A stretch of DNA of 64,000 nt from positions 155,054 to 219,053 of the forward strand of contig LNEI01000019.1 in NCBI GenBank assembly GCA_001464455.1, read 5' to 3'. The notes beneath the pieces were generated by a model. It made no database searches. It was not told the origin of the DNA and saw nothing but the letters and a program-made list of their open reading frames with translations. The translations under genes were made by a program, and so were the position numbers. Origin of the DNA: Acidobacteria bacterium Ga0077534 (GTDB taxonomy: Bacteria; Acidobacteriota; Blastocatellia; Pyrinomonadales; Pyrinomonadaceae). Of this stretch, positions 55,427 through 63,803 are shown piece after piece; the first letter of the stretch is position 1, and the number at the start of each line of letters is the position of its first letter.

Positions 55427-56533
55427 CTATCCAAAAATATTTCGGACCTTGTCCATGAACGATTCGTCGGCGAAATCGGTTGTTTCGATCTCCGCAAGCT
55501 GTTCGAGGACTTTTCGCTGCTCTTTGGTAAGCGTTTTGGGCGTGACGAGCGTGACGGCGACGAACAGGTCGCCTTTGCCGCGGCCGCCGAGGTTTGGCAT
55601 GCCCTGATTCTTGACGCGAAAGACCGTACCGGTCTGCGTTCCGGCTGGAACCTTTAACTGCTCCTCGCCATCGAGCGTTTTGACCGTCAGTTCCGCACCG
55701 AGCGCCGCCTGAGCAAACGTTATCGGCACCGCCGAATAAAGATCTGCTCCCTGCCGCTCAAAGTCTTTGTGCTCCTTGACGTGCAGGACGATGTAAAGAT
55801 CGCCCGCCGGGCCGCCGTTCAAACCGCCTTCGCCCTCGCCCGTGACCCGCAGCCGCGAACCGGTATCGACACCGGCCGGGATCTTGATCTCGATCGTTTT
55901 TTCCTTCTCGATACGCCCTTGCCCGCGACAGGTTTTGCAGGGATTTTTGATGATCTGGCCCTTACCGCCGCAGTTGCCGCATGGCCGCATCACGCTGAAA
56001 AAGCCCTGCTGATAACGCGTCTGTCCACTGCCGCCGCAGGCGATGCAGTTCTCGGGCGATGTGCCCTTTTCGGCACCGGTTCCTGTGCAATCCTCACAAG
56101 TTTCGAGCCGCGGTATGCGGAGTTTCTCGTCCTTGCCGGTGGCCGCGTCTTCGAGCGATATCTCCAGGTCGTACCGCAGATCGGACCCACGCTGAACGCT
56201 CGTCCGCCGCGAACCCCGCTGGCCAAACATATCGCCGAACCCGAACATATCGAAGATGTCCTCGATATTCGAGAACCCCGGATCAAACCCGCCGCCGGCC
56301 GCACCGGCCCCGACGCCCGCATGACCAAACCGGTCATACGCCGCCCGCTTCTGCTGGTCGCTCAGCACCGCGTAAGCCTCGGCACACTCCTTAAACTTCT
56401 CCTCAGCCGCCGCATCGCCCGGGTTCTTGTCCGGATGATACTGCACCGCCAGCGTCCTATAAGCACGCTTGATCTCAACCTCGGTCGACGTCTTCGTAAC
56501 GCCCAAAACTTCGTAATAATCTCTCTTCGCCAT
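55427..56533 (-). CDS. dnaJ: Chaperone DnaJ
   Basis: Hsp40 co-chaperone that stimulates DnaK. 368 residues: J domain with HPD (VQYHPDKNPGD), Gly/Phe-rich region, a zinc-binding domain with four CxxCxGxG repeats (CEDCTGTG, CIACGGSG, CGNCGGKG, CKTCRGQG), and the C-terminal peptide-binding domain. It is separated from hrcA-grpE-dnaK by the RAYT/higBA accessory patch. Confidence 0.96.
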   Translation of the reverse strand: MAKRDYYEVLGVTKTSTEVEIKRAYRTLAVQYHPDKNPGDAAAEEKFKECAEAYAVLSDQQKRAAYDRFGHAGVGAGAAGGGFDPGFSNIEDIFDMFGFGDMFGQRGSRRTSVQRGSDLRYDLEISLEDAATGKDEKLRIPRLETCEDCTGTGAEKGTSPENCIACGGSGQTRYQQGFFSVMRPCGNCGGKGQIIKNPCKTCRGQGRIEKEKTIEIKIPAGVDTGSRLRVTGEGEGGLNGGPAGDLYIVLHVKEHKDFERQGADLYSAVPITFAQAALGAELTVKTLDGEEQLKVPAGTQTGTVFRVKNQGMPNLGGRGKGDLFVAVTLVTPKTLTKEQRKVLEQLAEIETTDFADESFMDKVRNIFG

Positions 56534-56726
56534 TTCGTTTACGTCAAATTTGATATCTCAAATTTCAAAAACGCCAGCTCATCCGCAAATGAACTGGCGT
56601 ATTTATATTCTGCGACAAATGCAAATTTTTGACAATAGCAATTAGCCGTGGCGGCCCAACCGAGTCTTCGAGCTCGAGCTTAGGTTTATGTGGTGTTGCG
56701 GATCCCGTCCCTGCAGGGATTCCTAA

Positions 56727-56774
56727 GGCCTATGGCCTAGTGCTGTGCGGAAAGGCTTTGCCTTTCCGTTAAGC
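56727..56774 (+). repeat. Left REP-like repeat of the RAYT element
   Basis: A 48-nt module with hairpins GGCC-TAT-GGCC and CGGAAAGGC-TTT-GCCTTTCCG (56748-56768) joined by a TGTG spacer. Its reverse complement matches the right repeat at 57412-57459 at 38 of 48 positions. Also nearby: palindrome TCCCTGCAGGGA (56708-56719) and GAGGC-TTC-GCCTC (56788-56800). These fill the 310-nt gene-free gap 56534-56843. Confidence 0.8.
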
Positions 56775-56843
56775 TCCTAATAACCCCGAGGCTTCGCCTC
56801 TACTTGATTTCCGGTCAAAATCCATCCAAGATACCCCAAAAAA

Positions 56844-57388
56844 TGATATCCGTCTCCAAAAACACTCCCTTCTATTACATCACCTCGGTCACCCACAAAA
56901 GGCTGCCGATCTTTCGAACGGATGCTCTCAAAAATGTCATGTGCGAAGCCCTCAAAGCAGCCAGAGAATCGGCGGGATTTCTGCTCTTCGCTTACGCGAT
57001 AATGTATGACCACCTTCACATAATCACAGATTCAAAGCTAGACCAATCAGATACGCTTCGCTACATAAACGGCGTGTCGGCTAACAAGATCATTAAATAT
57101 CTGAAAGAGAGCGGCCACGAAGAGTCGCTGATAAAGCTGCGAAATGAAGAGAAAAAGCGGGGATACAAACACTCCGTCTGGGAACACCACTCAAACACCT
57201 TCGAAATAAAGACCGAAGACGTTCTGATGCAAAAGGTGAACTACATTCACAACAACCCCGTCAAAGAAGGCTTCGTCGAACGTCCTGAAGACTACCTGAA
57301 TTCTAGTGCCCGCATCTGGAAAGGCTGCCCGCTTGAAGACGAGCCGCTCAAGATGGATGTTCATCAGATAAAGTGGCGACAAAGATGA
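56844..57388 (+). CDS. RAYT, REP-associated tyrosine transposase
   Basis: About 181 residues from ATG 56844 (the frame opens at 56804), Y1/IS200-like transposase of the RAYT group. HUH motif His57-Leu-His59 in YAIMYDHLHII, catalytic Tyr134 in VNYIHNNPVKEGF. Unlike IS200 it is a single-copy-type, non-self-mobile enzyme thought to spread REP sequences. It is flanked by REP-like hairpins in inverted orientation, as expected for a RAYT locus. Intact. Confidence 0.9.
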
Positions 57389-57411
57389 GGCGGAGCCTCA
57401 GATTTTTTAAA

Positions 57412-57459
57412 GCTCGCCGGAAGGGCATAGCCCTTCCGCACATCACTGGGCCGAAGGCC
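57412..57459 (-). repeat. Right REP-like repeat of the RAYT element
   Basis: Inverted counterpart of the left repeat: GGGCC-GAA-GGCCC (57448-57460) and CGGAAGGGC-ATA-GCCCTTCCG (57418-57438). Stem changes relative to the left copy are paired (A-T to G-C), so both keep perfect hairpins. GAGGC-GGA-GCCTC (57387-57399) overlaps the transposase stop. Confidence 0.8.
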
Positions 57460-57496
57460 CCCAAAACGAATTGAGAACCTTCTATTTTCCTCAAAC

Positions 57497-57575
57497 AAAA
57501 TTCCGGTCAGTCATTAAATTGTGCAATTCTCCCGCTCTCCTATTTTCATAGCAAGCTCTGACGAGCCGGCCAACC
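57497..57575 (-). pseudogene. Decayed duplicate of the higA 3' end and its flank
   Basis: Similar to 58156-58247, which is the 3' end of higA plus downstream DNA. Shared blocks include AGCCGGCCAACC (57564-57575 and 58236-58247), AGTCAT..AATTGTGC and CCT..ATTTTC. In this copy the higA frame is broken after VGRL. The exported-protein gene lies between the two copies. Confidence 0.6.
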
Positions 57576-57590
57576 CCGTCCTCATGAGTT

Positions 57591-58106
57591 TTATGGCTTT
57601 GACGCTTTCAGCTTTTCAGCGGCGTTCGCACGGGCAAGATCTGCAGATGCTGAACGATCTACCAGAGTAAGAAGGCTTCCTCTTGGCATGACAGTTATCT
57701 GAAACTCCGGGCACGAAATTTTGTGCAAGGTTGACTGCTTATCCCAGAGAGCGAGCGGAAGGTCGAGCGTGTTTGAGAGACCCCTCACAAATTCGTTAGT
57801 GTTGGCGGCGATATCTGGACTATAAACAACAAGCGACATCACCTTCTGATCGTACATCATCAGGGTAAATGCGGGGCCTGGCTTAAAGCCCGGGATGTGG
57901 ACGCGGTCTATCGCTTCGAACTGCCGAGTTTTACCCGGCGAGGGTGAAGGTATCTCGACGACGGGCAGCTTTACCACCTCCGACTCCGCCATCCGAAGCC
58001 TAACCCCCTGCAATGCCGGCAACCTATCGATGGCGACATTGCATTGTGGCTGGATCTGTCCAAAAGACGAGATCGCCAAAAGAGCGATAAGCAACAAACT
58101 CTTCAT
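57591..58106 (-). CDS. Exported protein of unknown function
   Basis: About 171 residues from ATG 58106, which gives a signal peptide (LLLIALLAISSFGQ); the frame opens at 58154. The mature part begins IQPQCNVAIDRLPALQGVRL and has no recognised domain. It lies between two copies of a higA-flank repeat, so it may have arrived as cargo or been caught in a local duplication. Confidence 0.65.
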   Translation of the reverse strand: MKSLLLIALLAISSFGQIQPQCNVAIDRLPALQGVRLRMAESEVVKLPVVEIPSPSPGKTRQFEAIDRVHIPGFKPGPAFTLMMYDQKVMSLVVYSPDIAANTNEFVRGLSNTLDLPLALWDKQSTLHKISCPEFQITVMPRGSLLTLVDRSASADLARANAAEKLKASKP

Positions 58107-58155
58107 TCGCGGATGGTAACACGAAAACACACATTCCGCCGAGCAAAATTTCATT

Positions 58156-58247
58156 CGAAAAAATCGGGCCAGTCATGCAATTGTGCGATCGGAATATTCC
58201 TTTATTTTCTTAATAGAGCAGGTCAAGCACTCAGAAGCCGGCCAACC
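58156..58247 (-). repeat. Direct-repeat partner including the higA 3' end
   Basis: The intact counterpart of the sequence at 57497-57575. It covers the last codons of higA (KKVGRLLSA) and about 70 nt beyond the stop. Confidence 0.6.
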
Positions 58248-58498
58248 TTCTTTCGAGGGCTTCGCGATGCTTGCCACAGGTCGTATTTCGACTGCATCCC
58301 AACCCACAGATCGGGACTCGTTTCCAATGCATCTGACAAACGCAGAGCCATTTCGACTGAGATGCCCGCACTTCCATTCAATATTCGAGAAAGTGCGGCC
58401 CTCGTTACTCCTAAGTGCTTAGCTGCGTCCGTTACCGAGATATCGCCAAGATAATCCCTTAAAACACTGCCTGGATGCGGCGGGTTGAACATTGCCAT
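58223..58498 (-). CDS. higA: HigA-family antitoxin
   Basis: 91 residues, XRE helix-turn-helix antitoxin: HPGSVLRDYLGDISVTDAAK, LGVTRAALSRILNGSAGISV, then EMALRLSDALETSPDLWVGM. Neutralises HigB and represses the operon. It follows the toxin gene by 7 nt, the usual higBA order. Confidence 0.92.
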   Translation of the reverse strand: MAMFNPPHPGSVLRDYLGDISVTDAAKHLGVTRAALSRILNGSAGISVEMALRLSDALETSPDLWVGMQSKYDLWQASRSPRKKVGRLLSA

Positions 58499-58505
58499 AA
58501 ATACC

Positions 58506-58784
58506 TCAATGATAATCCTGATAGTCCACCAAAATAGCGTCGGTTCCTTCGAAAGCGAAGGTTAACCGCCAGTTGCCGCTCACGTCTATCGACCAATGAT
58601 CCGCCAGTTCGCCCTTGAGCGGATGAAGACGCCAGCCGGGTGCGTTCATATCCAGCGGAACCGTCGCGTTATCAAGAGCAAAGAGCTGTCGGCGCAATTT
58701 CTCGGCATGCTTCGCTTGTATTCCAGCTTTCGTCCCGGTACGAAAAAATCGTTCGATGCCGGTGTGTCGAAAGCTTTTGATCAT
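58506..58784 (-). CDS. higB: HigB-family ribosome-dependent mRNase toxin
   Basis: About 92 residues, RelE/ParE superfamily, HigB/GraT type: FRHTGIERFFRTGTKAGI, LDMNAPGWRLHPLKGELADH, WSIDVSGNWRLTFAF with the conserved Arg and C-terminal YQDYH. Start ATG 58784 (GTG 58787 also possible). Preceded by a strong promoter and operator. Confidence 0.92.
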   Translation of the reverse strand: MIKSFRHTGIERFFRTGTKAGIQAKHAEKLRRQLFALDNATVPLDMNAPGWRLHPLKGELADHWSIDVSGNWRLTFAFEGTDAILVDYQDYH

Positions 58785-58793
58785 CACTCAGAG

Positions 58794-58821
58794 TGTATAG
58801 CATGGCTATACGCATTGTCAA
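58794..58821 (-). promoter_or_regulatory. higBA promoter with operator palindrome
   Basis: Minus strand: TTGACA (plus 58816-58821), 16-nt spacer, TATACA (plus 58794-58799). The palindrome GTATAGC-CAT-GCTATAC (plus 58795-58811) covers the spacer and -10, a likely HigA operator. It lies between the dnaK terminator and the toxin ATG. Confidence 0.8.
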
Positions 58822-58824
58822 TAG

Positions 58825-58847
58825 AAAAAGGCGGGCAAAGCCCGCCT
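58825..58847 (-). terminator. Terminator of hrcA-grpE-dnaK
   Basis: Minus strand AGGCGGGC-TTT-GCCCGCCT (plus 58829-58847) followed by TTTTC. The 3-nt loop style is the same as in the REP-like hairpins of the window. Confidence 0.85.
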
Positions 58848-58875
58848 CTGAACTGTAGATGGAATGCGCCGACCC

Positions 58876-60681
58876 CTAAGTCATCGCCAGCATCGCGGCC
58901 GTTATCCTATTAGCGGCGGTTTCGACGCGGTCGTATTGGAGTTTTAGCTCGGGAACGGTTGCGGTTGCGAGCATCTCTTCGGCGACGTTGAGGACTTCGT
59001 TGATCTCCTGCTGCTCGTTGAGGTCGAAGGATTTGCCGATCTCGGACATCGCTCGCCGCGAGTTGCGGATCAGGGTGTCGAGGCGGTTGCGTTCGACGAT
59101 CGCTTCTTTTTCGTCCCGGTCGCGTTCGATCGAGGTCTCGGCTTCGATGATGAGGCGTTCGATCTCGTCCGGCGAGAGGCCCGACGAAGGCGTGATCTGC
59201 AGAGCCTGTTCGAGGCCCGTCATCTTGTCCTTTGCCGAAACGCTGACGATGCCGTTCGCGTCGATCTCAAACGAAACATCGACCTGAGGAACACCGCGTG
59301 GTGCCGGTGGGATGCCGACGAGTTCGAATTTGGCGAGCGATCTGTTTGCCGATGCAATTTCACGTTCGCCCTGCAAAATGTGGATCTCGACCGACTGCTG
59401 ATTATCGACAACGGTCGTAAACGTCATCGTATTCTTGAGCGGAATGGTCGAGTTTCGCGAGATAAGCTTGACGAACAAACCGCCGCGCGTCTCAAGACCT
59501 AAACTCAAAGGCAGAACGTCGAGCAGCACGATGTCCTTGACATCGCCCGTCAAAACGCCGCCCTGGATGGCCGCGCCCATTGCGACGACCTCGTCCGGAT
59601 TGATCTCGGATGAAGGTTCTTTGCCGAAAACTTCCGTGACCGTTCGCGAAATGATCGGCGAACGCGTCTGGCCGCCGACGAGGATGACCTTGTCGATATC
59701 GCTCGGCTGCAGCTTCGCATCCCAAAGCGCCTTCTGACACGGCTCGACCGAAGATTCGACGAGATCCTGCACCAGCTCTTCAAATTTCTTACGAGTGAGC
59801 GTCGTATTGATGTGCTTCGGGCCCGAGGCATCCGCCGCGATAAAGGGCAGGCTGATGTTGGTCTCCGAAACGCTCGAAAGCTCGCATTTTGCACGCTCGG
59901 CGGCCTCTTTCAAACGCTGCAAAGCCAGCCGGTCGCCGCGAAGGTCGATGCCGTATTCACTGTTAAAGCCTTCGACCATCCAGTCGATGATCCGGTGGTC
60001 AAAATCTTCGCCGCCGAGAAACGTGTTTCCCGACGTCGAGAGAACTTCGAACACACCGTCGTTGATCTCGAGGATCGAGATATCGAATGTACCGCCGCCG
60101 AGGTCATATACCGCAACTTTCTCGGTCTTCGATTTGCCGAATCCATAAGCGAGTGCGGCGGCTGTAGGCTCGTTGATGATCCTTTCCACCTCGAGGCCCG
60201 CGATCTTACCCGAGTCGCGCGTCGCCTGACGCTGCATGTCGTCAAAATAGGCAGGAACCGTGATGATCGCTTCGGTTATCTTGTCGCCGAGAAACTCTTC
60301 GGCCGACTGCTTCAAACGCTGAAGCACGATCGCCGAGATCTCAGGTGGGCTGTAAACGCGGTCGAGAACGCGGATGTGGGCGTCGCCGTTCGGCGCCTTG
60401 ACGATCTCGAAGGGCACGTTCGCACGCATCTTTTCGACCTCCGGCGCGTCAAACTTTCGCCCGATCAGCCTTTTGACCGCATATAGCGTATTCGCAGCGT
60501 TGGTTACCGCTTGCCGCTTTGCGATCTGGCCGACGAGCCGCTCGTCTTTGTCGGTAAATCCGACCACTGACGGCGTCGTGCGTCCGCCTTCTTTGTTTGA
60601 AATGATCTGGACCGTGCCGCCTTCCAAAACGGAGACGCAGCAGTTTGTCGTGCCTAGATCAATACCGATTACTTTGCCCAT
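58876..60681 (-). CDS. dnaK: Chaperone DnaK (Hsp70)
   Basis: 601 residues. ATPase motifs: [76 protein letters not shown]; substrate domain with [12 protein letters not shown]. It is about 35 residues shorter than typical DnaK because the flexible acidic C-terminal tail is missing. It is last in hrcA-grpE-dnaK, which supports DnaK rather than HscA. Confidence 0.93.
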   Translation of the reverse strand: MGKVIGIDLGTTNCCVSVLEGGTVQIISNKEGGRTTPSVVGFTDKDERLVGQIAKRQAVTNAANTLYAVKRLIGRKFDAPEVEKMRANVPFEIVKAPNGDAHIRVLDRVYSPPEISAIVLQRLKQSAEEFLGDKITEAIITVPAYFDDMQRQATRDSGKIAGLEVERIINEPTAAALAYGFGKSKTEKVAVYDLGGGTFDISILEINDGVFEVLSTSGNTFLGGEDFDHRIIDWMVEGFNSEYGIDLRGDRLALQRLKEAAERAKCELSSVSETNISLPFIAADASGPKHINTTLTRKKFEELVQDLVESSVEPCQKALWDAKLQPSDIDKVILVGGQTRSPIISRTVTEVFGKEPSSEINPDEVVAMGAAIQGGVLTGDVKDIVLLDVLPLSLGLETRGGLFVKLISRNSTIPLKNTMTFTTVVDNQQSVEIHILQGEREIASANRSLAKFELVGIPPAPRGVPQVDVSFEIDANGIVSVSAKDKMTGLEQALQITPSSGLSPDEIERLIIEAETSIERDRDEKEAIVERNRLDTLIRNSRRAMSEIGKSFDLNEQQEINEVLNVAEEMLATATVPELKLQYDRVETAANRITAAMLAMT

Positions 60682-60711
60682 AGCGTTGAGTTCCTCTGAG
60701 GGGGGATTCGT

Positions 60712-61638
60712 TTATGATTGGTTTTCTTGTGCAGGATTAAAGTCGACCTCGTTATTATCAGGCGGATCGAGGTCAGGCAGGTTGTTTTCGGGAGAATTCT
60801 CGCCGTTGTCGTCAGGGTCGAGATCGGGGAGTTCGTCGGTCAGCAACGAAGGTGGTGCGGGAGCAGGTCTTCCGACGGTGACCTTCACCATCGAATGGCG
60901 GATAACGCGGTTGCCGATGCGATAGCCGCGAAGCATCTCCTCGGAAACGGTGTTTCCAGGGACATCTTCGCGCTCTTCGGTCGCAACCGCCTCGTGAAAG
61001 TTCGGGTCAAACGGCTCGCCGACCGTTGAGATCGGCTGGACACCCATCTCGGCAAATACCTCATTTACCTGATGATGAACGAGAGCGATGCCGTCGTAGA
61101 ACTGTTGAAATTCCTGACTCTTCTCGGCTTTCGACCTCTCGAGAGCGTTTATCGCTCGATCGAGATTGTCGAGGACAGGCAGCATCTGCTTAGCGAGATT
61201 GCTGATCTGGTCGATGAAAGCTCCGCGGCGTTCGCGGTCCATTCGATACTTGAAATTCTCAAAATCTTTCAGCCGCCGGTCGCTCTTTTCCTGAACGTCG
61301 TTACGCTCATTTCGAAGCTCGGAGATCCGGCGATGAAGCTGCTCTACTTCCTGTTCGAGCTCGTAAACTCTTGTTTTGAAGCCCTGTTCGCTGGGCGCAC
61401 CTTCGGGCCGCTGCATTCTCACCGGCTGCGGGGCGGCCAGTTGTTCGGGGAGGAAATCCGGCGTATTGCGCGGGTCGTACTCCGAATCAGAGATCTCGAT
61501 CGTCAAGTCCGAGGTGATATGGAGGTCCTTTTCCTTGGCTTCGAGTTCTTTGATGAAATCGTCGACCGACGAGATCGAGTCCAGATCTAGCTCATCGAGC
61601 GATTCTTCGGGCATTGGAATGGGTTCTTTGGGGTTCAT
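60712..61638 (-). CDS. grpE: Nucleotide exchange factor GrpE, extended
   Basis: 308 residues, against about 180-220 usually. The core (about 85-255) is GrpE: long coiled coil, DFENFKYRMDRERRGAFIDQ, MLPVLDNLDRAI, EVFAEMGVQPISTVGEPFDP, GYRIGNRVIRHSMVKV. Acidic extensions lie on both ends, and the C-terminal one repeats LPDLDP. It exchanges ADP on DnaK. The extensions have no known role. Confidence 0.9.
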   Translation of the reverse strand: MNPKEPIPMPEESLDELDLDSISSVDDFIKELEAKEKDLHITSDLTIEISDSEYDPRNTPDFLPEQLAAPQPVRMQRPEGAPSEQGFKTRVYELEQEVEQLHRRISELRNERNDVQEKSDRRLKDFENFKYRMDRERRGAFIDQISNLAKQMLPVLDNLDRAINALERSKAEKSQEFQQFYDGIALVHHQVNEVFAEMGVQPISTVGEPFDPNFHEAVATEEREDVPGNTVSEEMLRGYRIGNRVIRHSMVKVTVGRPAPAPPSLLTDELPDLDPDDNGENSPENNLPDLDPPDNNEVDFNPAQENQS

Positions 61639-61677
61639 GTTTCGGTCAGTGGGATGGCCAGAATGTCGGCTAAATGC

Positions 61678-62805
61678 CTAGTTTTTTGCGATGTCGGTTG
61701 ACATCATTTTCTCAAGCGTGCGGGCAACATAGCTGACTATCGAGATCATTCGCGCATATTCGATACGTGTCGGGCCCAGAACGCTGAGCGTTCCTACCGC
61801 CGAACCGCCCGCAACCCGGTATGGAGCCGAGATGAGCGTGCAGTTCTGTAGGCTCGGGCTTCGATTTTCTCTGCCTATGACGACCTGGACATCACCCTTT
61901 GAGCTGATGTCTTTCGGAGTACATTCGTTGAGGATCTGCAGGAGACGAGATCGCTCACCGATGGTGCTCAGCAGTTCGCGAAGTCTTTCCAGATCGGCAA
62001 AATCGCGTTTCGAAAGGATATTCGACGTGCCGTCAATAAAAACTTCGCCAAGAGTGTCTTCCTCGTCCTCGATACTGCCGGAGCAGAGGATCACCGCCGT
62101 CTGAAGCAGCTTGTCAAAAAGAGCCTTTTCCTCATGCATCAGATGCATGATCTCGGCCCGTATCTGTGCGAGGCTTTTGCCGACGAATTCCTTATTAAGG
62201 TAATTTGCCGTGCGTTCGAGCTCCTCCTTCGAAAACGTCACGTTCAGCCGAATTATCTTGTTATGCACAATATTCGGTGCCGAAACGAGTACGACGAGGA
62301 TCCGATTGTCACTCAGATTGACAAACTCGATATGCTGCAGGCGATCATTCGCCAAACTCGGCGATACCACGATGCCCACATTATTTGAAAGAGCAGATAG
62401 TAGCTGGGAAGTACGTTCCATCAAACGGTCAGGCGTATCAGCATCATGCGAATTCAGGCCATATTGCTCGTCGATACGAAACAGGTCGTCATTCGAGATG
62501 CTCAAAACACCTAACAGATTGTCAACGTAAAACCTGTACCCCTTGTCGGTAGGAACCCGGCCGGCCGAGGTGTGAGGCTGTTCGAGCATCCCCATTTCCT
62601 CGAGCTCACCCATCACATTCCGTATCGTCGCACTGCTCATTCCTGAGAGATTGGCAAAACGTTCGGCGAGTACCTTGGAACCGACAGGCTCGCCCGTGAC
62701 GAAGTGTTCGTTTATGATGGCCGTTAAAATGACCTGTCCGCGAGAGTCGGGAATGCCGGAACTCATATCTCCGTCGCGGTCGTGTCCGTGGTTTACTTGA
62801 AGCAT
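61678..62805 (-). CDS. hrcA: Heat-inducible repressor HrcA
   Basis: 375 residues: winged-helix N-terminus (FVTGEPVGSKVLAERFANLS, SSATIRNVMGELEEMGMLEQ, PHTSAGRVPTDKGYRFYVD) and GAF-like C-terminal domains. Represses chaperone genes. Start at 62805; an ATG at 62766 closer to the domain is also plausible. No canonical CIRCE (TTAGCACTC-N9-GAGTGCTAA) was found upstream; another palindrome is there instead. Confidence 0.93.
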   Translation of the reverse strand: MLQVNHGHDRDGDMSSGIPDSRGQVILTAIINEHFVTGEPVGSKVLAERFANLSGMSSATIRNVMGELEEMGMLEQPHTSAGRVPTDKGYRFYVDNLLGVLSISNDDLFRIDEQYGLNSHDADTPDRLMERTSQLLSALSNNVGIVVSPSLANDRLQHIEFVNLSDNRILVVLVSAPNIVHNKIIRLNVTFSKEELERTANYLNKEFVGKSLAQIRAEIMHLMHEEKALFDKLLQTAVILCSGSIEDEEDTLGEVFIDGTSNILSKRDFADLERLRELLSTIGERSRLLQILNECTPKDISSKGDVQVVIGRENRSPSLQNCTLISAPYRVAGGSAVGTLSVLGPTRIEYARMISIVSYVARTLEKMMSTDIAKN

Positions 62806-62821
62806 ACTGCCACGCGGCTGT

Positions 62822-62869
62822 ATGCTGTTCCCATATATAGGGATAGCATCTGCACCGCGATACTGTCAA
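62822..62869 (-). promoter_or_regulatory. hrcA promoter with atypical palindrome
   Basis: Minus strand TTGACA (plus 62864-62869), 18-nt spacer, TATCCC (plus 62840-62845). An imperfect palindrome runs from ATGCTGTTCCC (62822-62832) through AGGGATAGCAT (62839-62849) over the -10. It may serve as operator in place of CIRCE. Confidence 0.45.
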
Positions 62870-62916
62870 TAAAAATTGTTTAAACCGATTGTAAAAACAT
62901 TAAAACCGAACGTTGG

Positions 62917-62954
62917 ATAGGACAAATACGTCCTATAGGTCATATACGTCCTAT
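62917..62954. promoter_or_regulatory. Three ATAGGAC/GTCCTAT sites
   Basis: ATAGGAC (62917-62923), GTCCTAT (62930-62936) and GTCCTAT (62948-62954). The last two sit in an 11-nt repeat ATACGTCCTAT spaced 18 nt apart. They lie just before the metalloprotease start, in the divergent region with hrcA. Candidate operator. Confidence 0.4.
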
Positions 62955-62958
62955 TAAC

Positions 62959-63675
62959 TTGATCGACCAAATAACCGACCTCTACAAAGAAGCCTTCTCA
63001 TGGTACGACCCCAAACGGCCCGTGCCGCCGATCTTTGTATCATTTTACCCGTATATCGGCATAAATCATACGATAAGGATCCGTGATGCCAAAATTTTTG
63101 TCCGCATCGGAAAGATCTGCGACGAAATGCCGCTCGCCTCGCACAAGGGCCTCGCCTATATTCTCGTCGGCAAATTGCTTCGAAAAAAGATACCAAGCGG
63201 CGCCCGCGAGGTCTATTCGGCCTATGTAAAGTCCGAAACGGTCCGCCTGAAAGCCACCGAAAGTAAAAGAAGCCGCGGCCGCAAGGTCGTGACCAGTTCC
63301 AAAGGCTCTCTCTACGACCTCGACGAAATATTTGATTCGCTAAACGAGAAATATTTTCGAAACGCGATCCCGAAACCTGTTCTGACGTGGTCTGCGAAGA
63401 AAACATACCGCATCCTCGGCCACCACGATGCAACGCACGGCCACATAACCATCAGCCGTTCGCTCGACACGGCGATGACGCCACGCTACGTCGTCGAATA
63501 CGTCGTCTTCCACGAAATGCTTCACATCGCCCACCCGACCAGGCACGTTAACGGCCGCCGCTACAATCACACGACGGCTTTCCGGCGCGACGAAGAAAAG
63601 TTCCAATACTACAACGAAGCCGAAAGCTGGATAGAACGAAACGTCCGCAAACTAAAACGCGAGGCGAAACGCTAA
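62959..63675 (+). CDS. SprT/M48-like zinc metalloprotease
   Basis: 238 residues with HExxH at 185-189 (VVFHEMLHIAHP), a SprT-like layout: LDEIFDSLNEKYFRNAIPKP, TWSAKKTYRILGHHDATHGH, ISRSLDTAMTPRYVVEYVV. Start is TTG 62959; no ATG or GTG exists upstream in frame and no clear ribosome site is seen. It is divergent from hrcA. Substrate unknown. Confidence 0.8.
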   Translation: MIDQITDLYKEAFSWYDPKRPVPPIFVSFYPYIGINHTIRIRDAKIFVRIGKICDEMPLASHKGLAYILVGKLLRKKIPSGAREVYSAYVKSETVRLKATESKRSRGRKVVTSSKGSLYDLDEIFDSLNEKYFRNAIPKPVLTWSAKKTYRILGHHDATHGHITISRSLDTAMTPRYVVEYVVFHEMLHIAHPTRHVNGRRYNHTTAFRRDEEKFQYYNEAESWIERNVRKLKREAKR

Positions 63676-63803
63676 GCAGATAAACTACCCCCGATCTACG
63701 CATTTTTGTACATTTCAAGCATTTTGCGTCAGTTTGTGCGTTATTGACCATTCTGTGCGGTTTGGCATTTCAATTTCGCGAGAGTTCGTGTAGCGTCTAT
63801 AGC

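Noticed and set aside
58876..60681. HscA instead of DnaK, because of the short C-terminus
   Set aside because: The hrcA-grpE-dnaK context and absence of iron-sulfur cluster genes favour DnaK.
62806..62958. CIRCE element
   Set aside because: No match to the 9-N9-9 consensus; only a different palindrome is present.
63676..63803. Iteron-like repeats (TGTGCG, GCATTT) before the right-edge gene
   Set aside because: Units are short, irregularly spaced and easily explained by G/T-rich composition.
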